Source: Propionibacteriaceae bacterium ZF39 (GTDB lineage Bacteria; Actinomycetota; Actinomycetes; Propionibacteriales; Propionibacteriaceae). From it: a DNA stretch of 64,000 bases. Position numbers and translations under genes: made by a program. Location of the stretch: positions 2,852,001 to 2,916,000 of the forward strand of contig CP154795.1 in the NCBI GenBank assembly GCA_039565995.1, in the 5' to 3' direction. Under the pieces are notes generated by a model, which saw only the letters and a list, made by a program, of their open reading frames with translations, did not search any database and was not told the DNA's origin. Position 1 is the first letter of the stretch. Every line of letters begins with the position of its first letter. This document shows, piece by piece, positions 10,172-18,686 of the stretch.

Positions 10172-11739
10172 CAACGGTCCCCTTCTGCCGCACGCCATTC
10201 CTCGACGATCACACTCGCATCATCGAAAGGAACGACGCGACCCCGGATCTCCTGCCCCTGTTCGTGGCCCTTGCCCAGCACCACGACGACATCATTGACG
10301 CCCGCCGTGCGCAAGGCGAGCCCGATCGCGGCGCGCCGCTCACCTCCGTCGATCACCCGGGCGGGATCGTCGGTCACGGAGCGCGCCCCGGCCAGGACGC
10401 GGGCCCGGATCGCCGCCGGGTCCTCGCTGCGGGGGTTGTCGTCGGTGACGACGACGATGTCGGCCCCTTCGGCCGCCACGCGCCCCATCGGCTCCCGCTT
10501 CACGCGGTCGCGGTCACCGCCGCACCCGAGCACCGCGATTACGCGGCGGCCGCGGGTCCGATCCCGGCCGAACACGGCCAGCGCCGAGCGCACCGCTTCG
10601 GGGGTGTGGGCAAAGTCGACGAAGGCCGTCGGGGCGCCCGACGGCAGATCCACCGGCTGCATCCGCCCCGGGACCGTGACGGTGCCAAGGGCACCCGCCG
10701 CGGCCGCGCGGTCGAGTCCGGCCAGTTCGATCATGGCGAGAGCGGTCACGGCATTGGTGACGTTGAAGTCGCCGGGCAGGAGGAGGTCGAACTCGAGCCC
10801 GGAGGCGAGCCGGACATGGCGACCGGAGACCTCGGTGATCCGATAGTCGGCCGGTTCGCGCCAGCTCACGGTCCGCAGTTCCACGTCGGTGCCGCGGATC
10901 CGCTCCGCCAGCCGGGCCCCGGCCTCGTCGTCGATGTTCACGACGGCCGCCCGGCAGTGGTCCGGAGAGAACAGCGCAGCCTTCGCCTCGAAGTAGTGCT
11001 CCATATCGGGATGGAAGTCGAGATGTTCCGGGCTCAGGTTGGTGAAGGCCGCAACATCGAACCGCACGGGTTCGGTGCGCCGCTGCACCATCGCGTGCGA
11101 CGACACTTCCATCGCCACCGCCTGCGCTCCCAGGTCCCGCATCAGCGCCAGGAGCGCCTGCAGGTCGACCGACTCGGGCGTCGTGACCGTCGTCCGCGCA
11201 ACCCGCAGCGGTTCGGAATCGAGCTCGAACCCGAGCGTACCGATGCTGCCGACGCGCAATCCGAGCCCTCGCAGCGCGGCCGCCAGCAGGAACGTCGTCG
11301 TGGTCTTGCCGTTGGTCCCGGTCACGCCGAACATGCGCAACGAGTCGGTGGGCTCGGCATAGAGGTCGGCCGCGATCCGCGCCATCGCGCCGCGCAGGTC
11401 CGCGGCCACCGCGACGGGCACCCCGACGTCGCCGCCCAGCCGCTCCGCGCCCTCGGCATCGGTGAGGATCCCGGCCGCGCCGGCGGCGACAGCCTTCGCG
11501 GCGAAGTCGGCGCCATGCGCACGCGTGCCGGGCAGGGCCACATAGAGGTCACCGGCCCGCACGAGGCGCGAGTCGAGGCACACCCCGGTCACGGGCACAG
11601 CCCCGACAGCAGATGCCGTCGGCGTCGCCCACGGCATCACCAGATCGGCGAACTCCCGGGGCGCAGCCTGCGCGCGCCCGGCGGCCTCAACCTTCCCGTG
11701 GGACGCCTCCAGGGGCTCGATCGGATCGGTCACGCCCAT
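10171..11739 (-). CDS. murE: UDP-MurNAc-L-Ala-D-Glu--diaminopimelate ligase MurE
   Basis: Mur ligase that adds the third stem-peptide residue. The P-loop is [12 protein letters not shown], and the substrate motif reads DNPRSEDP, the form associated with diaminopimelate rather than lysine. Other landmarks are NLSPEHLDFH and the late GKGHEQGQ. The protein is 522 aa if it begins at ATG 11739. No Shine-Dalgarno is visible, but a TAGCGT box sits 7 nt before an in-frame GTG at 11733, so the real start may be that codon on a leaderless transcript. The isomer of DAP cannot be read from the sequence. Confidence 0.95.
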   Translation of the reverse strand: MGVTDPIEPLEASHGKVEAAGRAQAAPREFADLVMPWATPTASAVGAVPVTGVCLDSRLVRAGDLYVALPGTRAHGADFAAKAVAAGAAGILTDAEGAERLGGDVGVPVAVAADLRGAMARIAADLYAEPTDSLRMFGVTGTNGKTTTTFLLAAALRGLGLRVGSIGTLGFELDSEPLRVARTTVTTPESVDLQALLALMRDLGAQAVAMEVSSHAMVQRRTEPVRFDVAAFTNLSPEHLDFHPDMEHYFEAKAALFSPDHCRAAVVNIDDEAGARLAERIRGTDVELRTVSWREPADYRITEVSGRHVRLASGLEFDLLLPGDFNVTNAVTALAMIELAGLDRAAAAGALGTVTVPGRMQPVDLPSGAPTAFVDFAHTPEAVRSALAVFGRDRTRGRRVIAVLGCGGDRDRVKREPMGRVAAEGADIVVVTDDNPRSEDPAAIRARVLAGARSVTDDPARVIDGGERRAAIGLALRTAGVNDVVVVLGKGHEQGQEIRGRVVPFDDASVIVEEWRAAEGDR

Positions 11740-11740
11740 G

Positions 11741-11746
11741 ACGCTA
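11741..11746 (-). promoter_or_regulatory. Candidate internal -10 box for murE
   Basis: TAGCGT on the minus strand lies 7 nt before the in-frame GTG at 11733 of murE. The same geometry occurs before several other genes in this window that lack a ribosome binding site. It would give an internal leaderless transcript for the distal mur genes. Confidence 0.4.
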
Positions 11747-11752
11747 CCGGGC

Positions 11753-13663
11753 TCACCACGTCAGATCATCCTCGGTGGGCCGTGCGCCGGTCGACGGGGG
11801 GATGCCGTATTTCGGCAGCGCCGTGCGCATCATGTCCCAGGCGACCGGACCCGCCACCGCGCCACCGGTGTGGCCGTTGAGGGGATCCTCCACCACGACA
11901 TAGGTGAGGATGCGCGGGTCCTCGGCCGGTGCCATGCCGACGAACGACGACGTGAAGCCGGAGTAGGCGCCGAGCTCGACATCGAAGTTCTCCGACGTGC
12001 CGGTCTTGCCACCGACGCGATATTCGTCCATCGCCATCGACTCGGCGAAGGCGCCCGGAGCGACGACCGATTCCATCATGCTGGCGACGCCTTTGGAGGT
12101 CTCCGGCGAGACGATCCGACGCGTTTCGCGTCGCGGGATCTCCACGGGGTTGCCCTGGGCATCCGTGGCCGAGCGCAGGACCGTCGGCGGGTTGTAGACC
12201 CCGCCGTTGAGGATCCCCGCGATGGCCGCAGCGTTCTGGATCGCGGTCACCGACAGACCCTGGCCGAACGAGATCTGGTCGCGGCTGTAGTCCGGCATAT
12301 CCGTCGGCGGCAGGAAGCCGGACGCTTCGCCGGGGAGTTCGATCCCCGTCTTCTGACCCAGCCCGAAGCGGACCATGGCCTCCCGATAGTCGGCCGTGTC
12401 CATCTGGCGGGTCATCATGATGGTCCCGATATTGGACGAGTACGCCAGCACGCCACGGGCGGTGACGTTGGCGTACCCGTGCTTCCACACGTCCTTCACC
12501 ACACCGCCGCCCGACTTGATGGTGGGCGGCACGACGAGTCGCGTGTCGGGAGTGATCACACCGGCATCCATGAGGGCCGCCATCGTGAGCACCTTCTGCA
12601 CCGATCCGGGTTCGTATGCCTGGGTGATCGAGCGGTTGAACAGGTCCTCACTGCTGGCGCGGCTGATGTCGTTGGGATCGAAGTTGGGCACGTTGGCCAT
12701 GGCCAGCACTTCGCCGGTCTTGATGTCGATCGCGATGGCCATGCCGGAGCGGGCCTTCGATTCCTCGACCGTCTGCGCCAGCTTGCGCTCGGTGATCACC
12801 TGGAGCTCGGTGTCGATGGTCAGCTCGTAGGAGATTCCGTTGCTGGGCGGCTCGATCATGTTGGCGCCGAGCGGGATGCGATAGCCGGCGGGCGACGCTT
12901 CGTACATCTCCCGACCGGGCGTACCGGCCAACTGGGCGTTCATCGTGTATTCCAGCCCGCCCTGGCCCATCGAATCCGCACCGACGAAGCCCAGCACGGC
13001 TGCCGCTGCGCTGCCCTCCGGGTAGGTGCGGATCGGGTCGGATTCACGGAAAACGCCGTAGATTCCGGCCTGGCTGAGGTCGACCGCAAAGCGGTGGTAC
13101 GCCGCAGCGGGCACCTTGCGGGCCACGATCGAGTAGCGGGTGTCGGGCTTGGTCAGCGCCTTCACATAGTCGTCCCGGTTGCCGCCCACGTGGGCGACGA
13201 GCATGTTCGCGACGACGTCGACCTTGTTCTTCTCCGGGTCGTCGACATTGATGAGCGTCGGGTCCGCGGTGATCATGACGGCCGGGGAGGTGACGGCGAG
13301 GACAGCACCGGTGCGATCGGTGATCGTCCCCCGGGTGGCCGCGATCGGGACGCTGCGGGTCATCTGCTTGGAGGCCGTCGCTGCGTACGCCTTGGCGTCG
13401 AGCCCCTGGATCTGGATCAGGCGTCCGACGCAGAGGGAGGCGATGATCGCGAGCGCGATCAGCAGCACTTGCAGGCGCTTCTGGGAATCCCCCAGCGGCA
13501 TCATCACCCGGGCGCCGTCCGACTTCGGGCGGCGGCGCGTCGAGGCGCCGGCCGGGCGCGGACGGGATCGACCGGCCGTCGGAGCCGGACGCCGCGAGGT
13601 CGAGGGCCGGCGGGTCGCGCTCGTGGTGGATCGGCGGGTGCCTGCGGGCTTGCGATCGGCCAT
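11753..13663 (-). CDS. ftsI: Septal transpeptidase FtsI (class B PBP)
   Basis: Division-specific penicillin-binding protein that cross-links septal peptidoglycan made by FtsW. The 636-aa protein has a long basic Ser/Arg/Pro-rich cytoplasmic tail (1-60), a single membrane anchor at about 64-84, a PBP dimerisation domain and the transpeptidase domain. The catalytic motifs are SVQK (S354), SSN (409-411) and KTGT (553-556). The ATG start shares a base with the ftsL stop (TGATG). Confidence 0.95.
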   Translation of the reverse strand: MADRKPAGTRRSTTSATRRPSTSRRPAPTAGRSRPRPAGASTRRRPKSDGARVMMPLGDSQKRLQVLLIALAIIASLCVGRLIQIQGLDAKAYAATASKQMTRSVPIAATRGTITDRTGAVLAVTSPAVMITADPTLINVDDPEKNKVDVVANMLVAHVGGNRDDYVKALTKPDTRYSIVARKVPAAAYHRFAVDLSQAGIYGVFRESDPIRTYPEGSAAAAVLGFVGADSMGQGGLEYTMNAQLAGTPGREMYEASPAGYRIPLGANMIEPPSNGISYELTIDTELQVITERKLAQTVEESKARSGMAIAIDIKTGEVLAMANVPNFDPNDISRASSEDLFNRSITQAYEPGSVQKVLTMAALMDAGVITPDTRLVVPPTIKSGGGVVKDVWKHGYANVTARGVLAYSSNIGTIMMTRQMDTADYREAMVRFGLGQKTGIELPGEASGFLPPTDMPDYSRDQISFGQGLSVTAIQNAAAIAGILNGGVYNPPTVLRSATDAQGNPVEIPRRETRRIVSPETSKGVASMMESVVAPGAFAESMAMDEYRVGGKTGTSENFDVELGAYSGFTSSFVGMAPAEDPRILTYVVVEDPLNGHTGGAVAGPVAWDMMRTALPKYGIPPSTGARPTEDDLTW

Positions 13664-14376
13664 CAGCGCGCCCCTTCCTGGGGTTGCGGCTGCGGTTGGG
13701 CCTGTTGCTGTTGACCGGGCGGCTGGTTACCGGTCGCCTGTTGACCGGTGGGCGGCTGGTTGCCGTTCGACTGGGCCTGCGGTTGGGCCGGGTCCGCCGG
13801 CGGTGCCTGGGCCGCCTGTGCCTGCGCCTGCGCGGCGGCACGGGCCTCGAGAATGCGCTCGCGATGCTGCTCGGCGACGAGGGCCTCGGCCTGGCGCCGC
13901 TCGCCGGCATGGGTGAGCGCCTCCTTTGCCCGCTCCTGGGCCATCTCCTCCGCACTCCGCGTCAATGAACTCGGGAGGAACAGACCGTCGTCGGCGGTGG
14001 GTTCGCCGGTGATGTTGCCCGAGGGAAGTTCGACGAAGGCGATCCCGCGGTTGGGGCGCAGGCCCAGTTCGGTCGCCTTGCGGGTCAGCTCCCTCGTCGA
14101 GCCGGCCTCGATGACGAGCTGGGTGAGCTCGCCCTCGGCGTACGACATCTCGGCCGCCTGCCGCCGCAACTCCGTCGCCTGGAACGCCTGGTTCTGCAGA
14201 TGGGTGTTGAGGAGCAGCAGCCCCACCATGCCCACGCCGACGAGGCCCAGCAGGAACGTGAGGAAGGCGACCGGGCCCATGCGGGGCCGCGACGGTCGGA
14301 CCAGCCGGAGCCGCCGGAGCCGAGTGGTCGACGGGTCGCGGCGATTGTCCGGGCTGACAACGGGCAGTGCGCTCAT
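13663..14376 (-). CDS. ftsL: FtsL-like division protein with long Q/P-rich tail
   Basis: By position between rsmH and ftsI, and by layout, this is the FtsL/DivIC-type protein that recruits FtsW-FtsI. Residues about 34-57 form one membrane helix, followed by a predicted coiled coil (residues 60-100). The 237-aa length is about twice that of an ordinary FtsL. The extra part is an alanine/glutamate-rich helix (about 140-185) and a terminal Gln/Pro/Asn-rich tract of about 50 residues. Sequence identity in this family is low, so the call rests on context and architecture. Confidence 0.8.
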   Translation of the reverse strand: MSALPVVSPDNRRDPSTTRLRRLRLVRPSRPRMGPVAFLTFLLGLVGVGMVGLLLLNTHLQNQAFQATELRRQAAEMSYAEGELTQLVIEAGSTRELTRKATELGLRPNRGIAFVELPSGNITGEPTADDGLFLPSSLTRSAEEMAQERAKEALTHAGERRQAEALVAEQHRERILEARAAAQAQAQAAQAPPADPAQPQAQSNGNQPPTGQQATGNQPPGQQQQAQPQPQPQEGAR

Positions 14377-15335
14377 CAGCGTTCCTCGATCCTCTGGGCG
14401 ACACGCAGCCGGGCTGAGGCGGCGCGGGGGTTCTCGTCGATCTCGGCGGGGGTCGGTTTCTCGGCTCCCCGGGTGAGCAGGGTCAGTTCGGGGCCATAGC
14501 CGGCGGGCACGACGGGGAGGTCCCGCGGTGCGCGATCCTCCGAGCCCACACGGAAGACCTGCTTGACGGCGCGGTCCTCGAGCGAGTGGTACGCCAGCAC
14601 GGCGAACCGGCCGCCGACCGCCAGGGCAGCCACGGCATCGGGCAGCATGCCCTCGAGGGCCGCGAGCTCGCGGTTGACCTCGATGCGCAGCGCCTGGAAG
14701 GTGCGCTTGGCCGGGTGTCCCCCGGTCTTGCGGGCTGCCATCGGGATGGCATCGGCGATGACCTGCACCAGCCGACCGGAGTTCGTGAAAAGTTCGGTCT
14801 CCCGGGCAGCGACGATCGCCCGCGCCACCCGGGGCGCGAAGCGCTCCTCGCCATAGCGGGAAAGGATGCGCTGCAGGTCCGGGACCGAATAGGTATTGAC
14901 GACCTCCGCCGCCGTCAGCGGTTCGGCGAGGTCCATCCGCATGTCCAGTGGCGCGTCGACCGAATAGGCGAAACCCCGTTCGGTGCGATCGATCTGGAGT
15001 GACGAGAGGCCCAGGTCGGCAAGGATGGCCTGCACTTTCGGCGTACCCGCGTCGGCGAGCACGTCCGCGATCTCGTCATAGACGGCCGCGGCGATCGTGA
15101 CCCGGTCACCGAAGGGGGCGAGCCGCTCGGCTGCGAGTTCCCGCGCCTGCGGGTCCCGATCGATCCCGATCAGCCGGGCGTTGGGGCACCGGGTGAGGAT
15201 CGCCTCCGCGTGGCCGCCGAGCCCGAGCGTGCAGTCGACATAGACCGAGCCCGGCTCGATCAGCGCGGGCTCCAGCAGGTCGACGATCCGGGACAGCATG
15301 ACCGGCACGTGCCGGGCCGCCTGTTCCCTCGTCAT
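14376..15335 (-). CDS. rsmH: 16S rRNA m4C1402 methyltransferase RsmH (MraW)
   Basis: S-adenosylmethionine-dependent enzyme that N4-methylates C1402 in 16S rRNA. It has HVPVML at the N-terminus, the SAM-binding [14 protein letters not shown], the GIDRDPQA strand, [12 protein letters not shown] and the C-terminal [13 protein letters not shown] chose ATG 15335 because GAGGGGG lies 5 nt upstream. An alternative in-frame ATG at 15353 has no such site, and the frame further upstream runs into mraZ without homology. The product is 319 aa. Confidence 0.94.
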   Translation of the reverse strand: MTREQAARHVPVMLSRIVDLLEPALIEPGSVYVDCTLGLGGHAEAILTRCPNARLIGIDRDPQARELAAERLAPFGDRVTIAAAVYDEIADVLADAGTPKVQAILADLGLSSLQIDRTERGFAYSVDAPLDMRMDLAEPLTAAEVVNTYSVPDLQRILSRYGEERFAPRVARAIVAARETELFTNSGRLVQVIADAIPMAARKTGGHPAKRTFQALRIEVNRELAALEGMLPDAVAALAVGGRFAVLAYHSLEDRAVKQVFRVGSEDRAPRDLPVVPAGYGPELTLLTRGAEKPTPAEIDENPRAASARLRVAQRIEER

Positions 15336-15522
15336 TCGGACCCCCTCGGCCATCGCGTTTCTCGGATCGGGTGCGCGAACGCACGGGCGGAAAGTGATCG
15401 TGCACCGGGGTTTCGTCCCGAAAGGCGTTGGGAAGTGTTGCCTGGCACCGGGGAAGGTGCGCCAGCCAACTCGCCTTTCGGGCCGAAACCTCGATGCACG
15501 AGCCCCGGTCGGGATCAGCGGC

Positions 15523-15948
15523 TCACTGCTCGTCGTCCGGGAAGTTGTCCATGTCGGCGAAGGCCTGTTCCTGCTCGGCCTGGTATTGCTCCCAGGCCTC
15601 GAGATCCCAGACCTCCACCCGTTCGAAAGCGCCGATGACCGCGATCTCCTTCTCGAGCCCCGCATAGCGGCGGAGCTCGGACGGAATCGTGATCCGACCC
15701 TGCTTGTCCGGCACCTCGTTGGAAGCACCTGCGGCCAGCATTCGCTGGAAGTCCCGCACGCGCCTGCTGATCGAGGGCCCGGACATCGAACGGGCGTGTT
15801 CCGCGAAAGCTTCCACGGTCCAGATGGTCAGACAGCGCTCCTGGCCCCGGCTGATCACCAGTCCCTCGGCGAGCTCCTCACGGAATTTCGCCGGCAGAAA
15901 GAAGCGGCCTTTCTCGTCAAGCTTCGGGAAGTGGGTTCCCAGGAACAT
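15523..15948 (-). CDS. mraZ: Transcriptional regulator MraZ
   Basis: AbrB-like DNA-binding protein that represses the dcw cluster in the bacteria studied. It starts with the family signature [24 protein letters not shown] and has the second repeat motif [13 protein letters not shown], so both halves of the duplicated MraZ fold are present. I use ATG 15948, preceded by GGGAGG, rather than GTG at 15957. The 141-aa product ends in an acidic tail. Four tandem boxes lie 40-75 nt upstream, consistent with autoregulation. Confidence 0.95.
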   Translation of the reverse strand: MFLGTHFPKLDEKGRFFLPAKFREELAEGLVISRGQERCLTIWTVEAFAEHARSMSGPSISRRVRDFQRMLAAGASNEVPDKQGRITIPSELRRYAGLEKEIAVIGAFERVEVWDLEAWEQYQAEQEQAFADMDNFPDDEQ

Positions 15949-15987
15949 CTGGGCCACCTCCCTGGCTATCCAAGCTCAACCAATTCC

Positions 15988-16023
15988 CTCCACCGCGCAC
16001 CACATTACTCCACTTCGCCCCAC
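15988..16023 (-). promoter_or_regulatory. MraZ operator: four GTGGNG boxes at 10-bp steps
   Basis: On the minus strand the words GTGGGG, GTGGAG, GTGGTG and GTGGAG occupy 16023-16018, 16013-16008, 16003-15998 and 15993-15988, each exactly 10 bp from the next. MraZ is known to bind short G-rich direct repeats spaced by one helical turn upstream of its own gene. A TAATGT -10 candidate (16007-16002) lies between the second and third boxes, so binding would block the promoter. Confidence 0.8.
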
Positions 16024-16040
16024 TTGAGGCAACACTTTCG

Positions 16041-16214
16041 CTCCACCGACGGGCGTGTTGCGGGGAAATAACGGTCCAGGGGGCCGAAATCGCCGTCCCT
16101 GCGCCCCCGGCTCCCTCCACTGCGCTCCACTCCCGGTTTTCCGGCACCCGGTCGCCCTCCCCGGCGCTCCACCCGGAGGCCGTCGGGGCCCGGGCCCGCT
16201 CCACAACGCTCCAC
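16041..16214. promoter_or_regulatory. Additional GTGGAG boxes in the mraZ-moxR intergenic region
   Basis: Six more copies of CTCCAC (minus strand GTGGAG) lie at 16041-16046, 16115-16120, 16125-16130, 16167-16172, 16199-16204 and 16209-16214. Two of the pairs (16115/16125 and 16199/16209) again have 10-bp spacing. They extend the mraZ-proximal array towards the divergent moxR promoter. Function is inferred from the repeated word and spacing only. The 388-nt gap 15949-16336 holds no gene that I can support. Confidence 0.5.
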
Positions 16215-16261
16215 CGTGCCGCCCGATAACAGTTCGGTTACGCGCTCGGACGGCGAACGCG

Positions 16262-16267
16262 TAAGGT
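16262..16267 (+). promoter_or_regulatory. Candidate -10 box of the moxR operon
   Basis: TAAGGT on the plus strand follows GTTCGGTTACG at about -35 distance. It lies 48 nt after the last CTCCAC pair and 70 nt before the moxR ATG. A partly palindromic GTGGTCCAC at 16266-16274 would overlap the start of transcription. Confidence 0.4.
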
Positions 16268-16336
16268 GGTCCACCGGGCGCCCGCGGTGTGAGAGTCGAC
16301 GGACAGCCTCACGAAGCCCCACGACGGGGCACGTCG

Positions 16337-17398
16337 ATGTTTTCGCTAGCGATGGAGGACGAGTTGAGCTCCTACTACGACGAGACCCGTGAAGGTCCGC
16401 TGACCGGATCGAACCCGATCATCGGCCGGCGCGGCTCCGGTCCCTCGCGCAAGTTCGGCGTCGAGGACGTGGTCGAGGTCATGGGCCGGGTGAGGGGCGC
16501 TATCGAGTCCGTGATCGAGGGCAAGCGTCAGCCCATCGACACCGCTCTCGTCGTGCTGCTCGCCGAGGGTCACCTGCTGCTGGAGGATGTGCCCGGCGTC
16601 GGCAAGACGATGCTGGCCAAGGCACTCGGCAAGTCGATCGCCTGCTCGGTGCGCCGCATCCAGTTCACCCCTGACCTGCTGCCGTCCGACATCACCGGCG
16701 TCTCCGTCTACAACCAGGAGCGTCGCGACTTCGAGTTCAAGCCCGGCGGCGTGTTCGCGAACATCGTCGTGGGCGACGAGATCAACCGCGCCTCGCCGAA
16801 GACCCAGTCCGCTCTCCTCGAGTCGATGGAAGAGCGCCAGGTCTCGGTCGACGGCGTGACCTATGAGCTCGAACTGCCGTTCATGGTGGTCGCCACCCAG
16901 AACCCGATCGAGATGGAGGGCACCTATCCCCTCCCCGAGGCCCAGCGCGACCGCTTCACCGCCCGCATCCAGATGGGTTATCCCACCAAGAACGCCGAGC
17001 TCGACATGCTCGAGCATCACGGCTCGGTCGATCCGCTGGGTCAGCTGAAGCCGGTCACCGACGCCGGCACGATCCTGGGCCTGATCCAGGCTGTCAAGCA
17101 GGTCTATGTGGCGCCGGCCGTCAAGGAATATCTGGTCGCGATCGTCACTGCGACGCGCGAGACCCCGGACCTCCGCCTGGGCGCGTCACCGCGTTCCTCG
17201 CTCCAGCTGCTCCGCGCTTCGCGCGCACACGCCGCTCTGGCGGGCCGCGACTATGTCAGCCCGGATGATGTGGCTGCTCTGGCCGGTTCGGTTCTGTCCC
17301 ACCGTGTGCTGCCCTCGACCGACGCCCAGCTGGCCCGTCACTCGGTGTCCGACATCATCGACACCGTGGTGCGCTCGGTCCCCGTCCCCGACAAGTGA
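16337..17398 (+). CDS. MoxR-family AAA+ ATPase
   Basis: AAA+ chaperone-like ATPase of the MoxR group, usually co-transcribed with a DUF58 protein and a transglutaminase, as it is here. The Walker A region reads LLEDVPGVGKTMLAKAL, Walker B is VVGDEINRA and the sensor region has ATQNPIEMEGTYPLPEAQ(R)DRF. The start is uncertain: ATG 16337 is preferred (GGGG about 10 nt upstream), with GTG 16289 and ATG 16352 as alternatives. The product is about 353 aa and cytoplasmic. Confidence 0.92.
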   Translation: MFSLAMEDELSSYYDETREGPLTGSNPIIGRRGSGPSRKFGVEDVVEVMGRVRGAIESVIEGKRQPIDTALVVLLAEGHLLLEDVPGVGKTMLAKALGKSIACSVRRIQFTPDLLPSDITGVSVYNQERRDFEFKPGGVFANIVVGDEINRASPKTQSALLESMEERQVSVDGVTYELELPFMVVATQNPIEMEGTYPLPEAQRDRFTARIQMGYPTKNAELDMLEHHGSVDPLGQLKPVTDAGTILGLIQAVKQVYVAPAVKEYLVAIVTATRETPDLRLGASPRSSLQLLRASRAHAALAGRDYVSPDDVAALAGSVLSHRVLPSTDAQLARHSVSDIIDTVVRSVPVPDK

Positions 17399-17417
17399 TG
17401 AGAGGCGGATCCGCCAG

Positions 17418-18686
17418 GTGAAGCGAAACCCCTGGAGCCTGCTGACACCGCGCGGCAAGATGCTGCTCGTGGCCGGCCTGGCGACGATCATCGGCAGCAT
17501 GCTGCTGGGCCAGCGCGCTGTGCTGTGGCTCGGCCTGCTGCTGTTTCTGCTCCCCGCGATCTCCCTGTTCTTCATTGCGCGTACGCGGCTGCGCCTGACC
17601 TGCGAACGCGGCTTCGACCATGGCGAGATGCCGATCGGCGAGACGATGGAGGCCACCCTGGCGCTCGAGAAGCGCGGCAACCTTCCTGCGGGACTGTTGC
17701 TGTTCGAGGAGCACATCCCGGCCTCGCTCGGGAAGCGTCCGCGTTTCGGTGTCAACAACACGTCTGGTTCGTGGCGGCGCGAGGTCAGCTATCCGTTGGA
17801 GGGCAAGCAGCGCGGCCGTTTCACCGTGGGTCCCCTGCTCGTCCGCTCCCGCGATGCGTTCAACCTGGTGAAGTTCGACCGCCAGTTCACCGCGACCTCC
17901 GAGGTCCTGGTCACTCCTCGCATCCACCCTCTCGGCTCGATGCGCAATGTCACCGGTGGCGGTTCGTCGGGCGAGACCCGGCCGCAGCGCCTCGGCGTCA
18001 TCGGCTCCGACGACGTTCTGGTCCGCGAATACCGCCAGGGCGACGACGTCCGCCGCATCCACTGGCGCTCCACCGCCCGCCGTGGCGAACTCATGGTGCG
18101 CCGCGAGGAGCAGGCATGGGACCCGAGTGTCACGCTCGTCCTCGATTCGCGGGCGATCGCCCATGGTGGTCCCGGACGCGAGTCGTCGTTCGAGTACGCC
18201 GTGTCCTGCGCGGCCTCGATCGCCATGCACTTCCTGGAGCACGGGTTCACCGTCGATCTCTATGACGCGGGCGGTGCGATGCTCCCCCGCGATATCGACC
18301 GGTCGTATCACACGACCCGCCAGCACATCCTGCATTGCTTCACCGATGCCCTCCCGCATGCGGCGACGAGCATGTCGGAGGCGCTCGATTCGCCGCTGAT
18401 CGGCCGTCAGGGCCGACTCGTGGTCGCCATCACCGGCCGGCTCACCCCGACCGAGGCCGAAGCGCTGTTGCGGACCCGCCGGAACCGCGCGCAGGGTCTG
18501 GCCGTTGTGATCGACGTGGACACGTTCGTCGCCCGCAGCGAGCGGGCCACCGAACAGCAGCAGGAGGATCACCGCGTCGCCGTGCAGATGCTGCGCAACC
18601 AGATGTGGCGGGTTGCGGAGGTGACGCGGGTGACCGCGATCACCGATGCCTGGAAGGACCTGGAACGGTTGGGAGAACACGTCTGA
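17418..18686 (+). CDS. DUF58 domain membrane protein
   Basis: Partner of MoxR in many bacteria; its biochemical role is not established. The 422-aa protein has two N-terminal membrane helices (about residues 16-60). The conserved DUF58 block VREYRQGDDVRRIHWRSTARRG lies in a VWA-like region. I start it at GTG 17418, 19 nt after moxR, with GAGGCGG upstream. Its stop shares a base with the next ATG (TGATG). Confidence 0.92.
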   Translation: MKRNPWSLLTPRGKMLLVAGLATIIGSMLLGQRAVLWLGLLLFLLPAISLFFIARTRLRLTCERGFDHGEMPIGETMEATLALEKRGNLPAGLLLFEEHIPASLGKRPRFGVNNTSGSWRREVSYPLEGKQRGRFTVGPLLVRSRDAFNLVKFDRQFTATSEVLVTPRIHPLGSMRNVTGGGSSGETRPQRLGVIGSDDVLVREYRQGDDVRRIHWRSTARRGELMVRREEQAWDPSVTLVLDSRAIAHGGPGRESSFEYAVSCAASIAMHFLEHGFTVDLYDAGGAMLPRDIDRSYHTTRQHILHCFTDALPHAATSMSEALDSPLIGRQGRLVVAITGRLTPTEAEALLRTRRNRAQGLAVVIDVDTFVARSERATEQQQEDHRVAVQMLRNQMWRVAEVTRVTAITDAWKDLERLGEHV

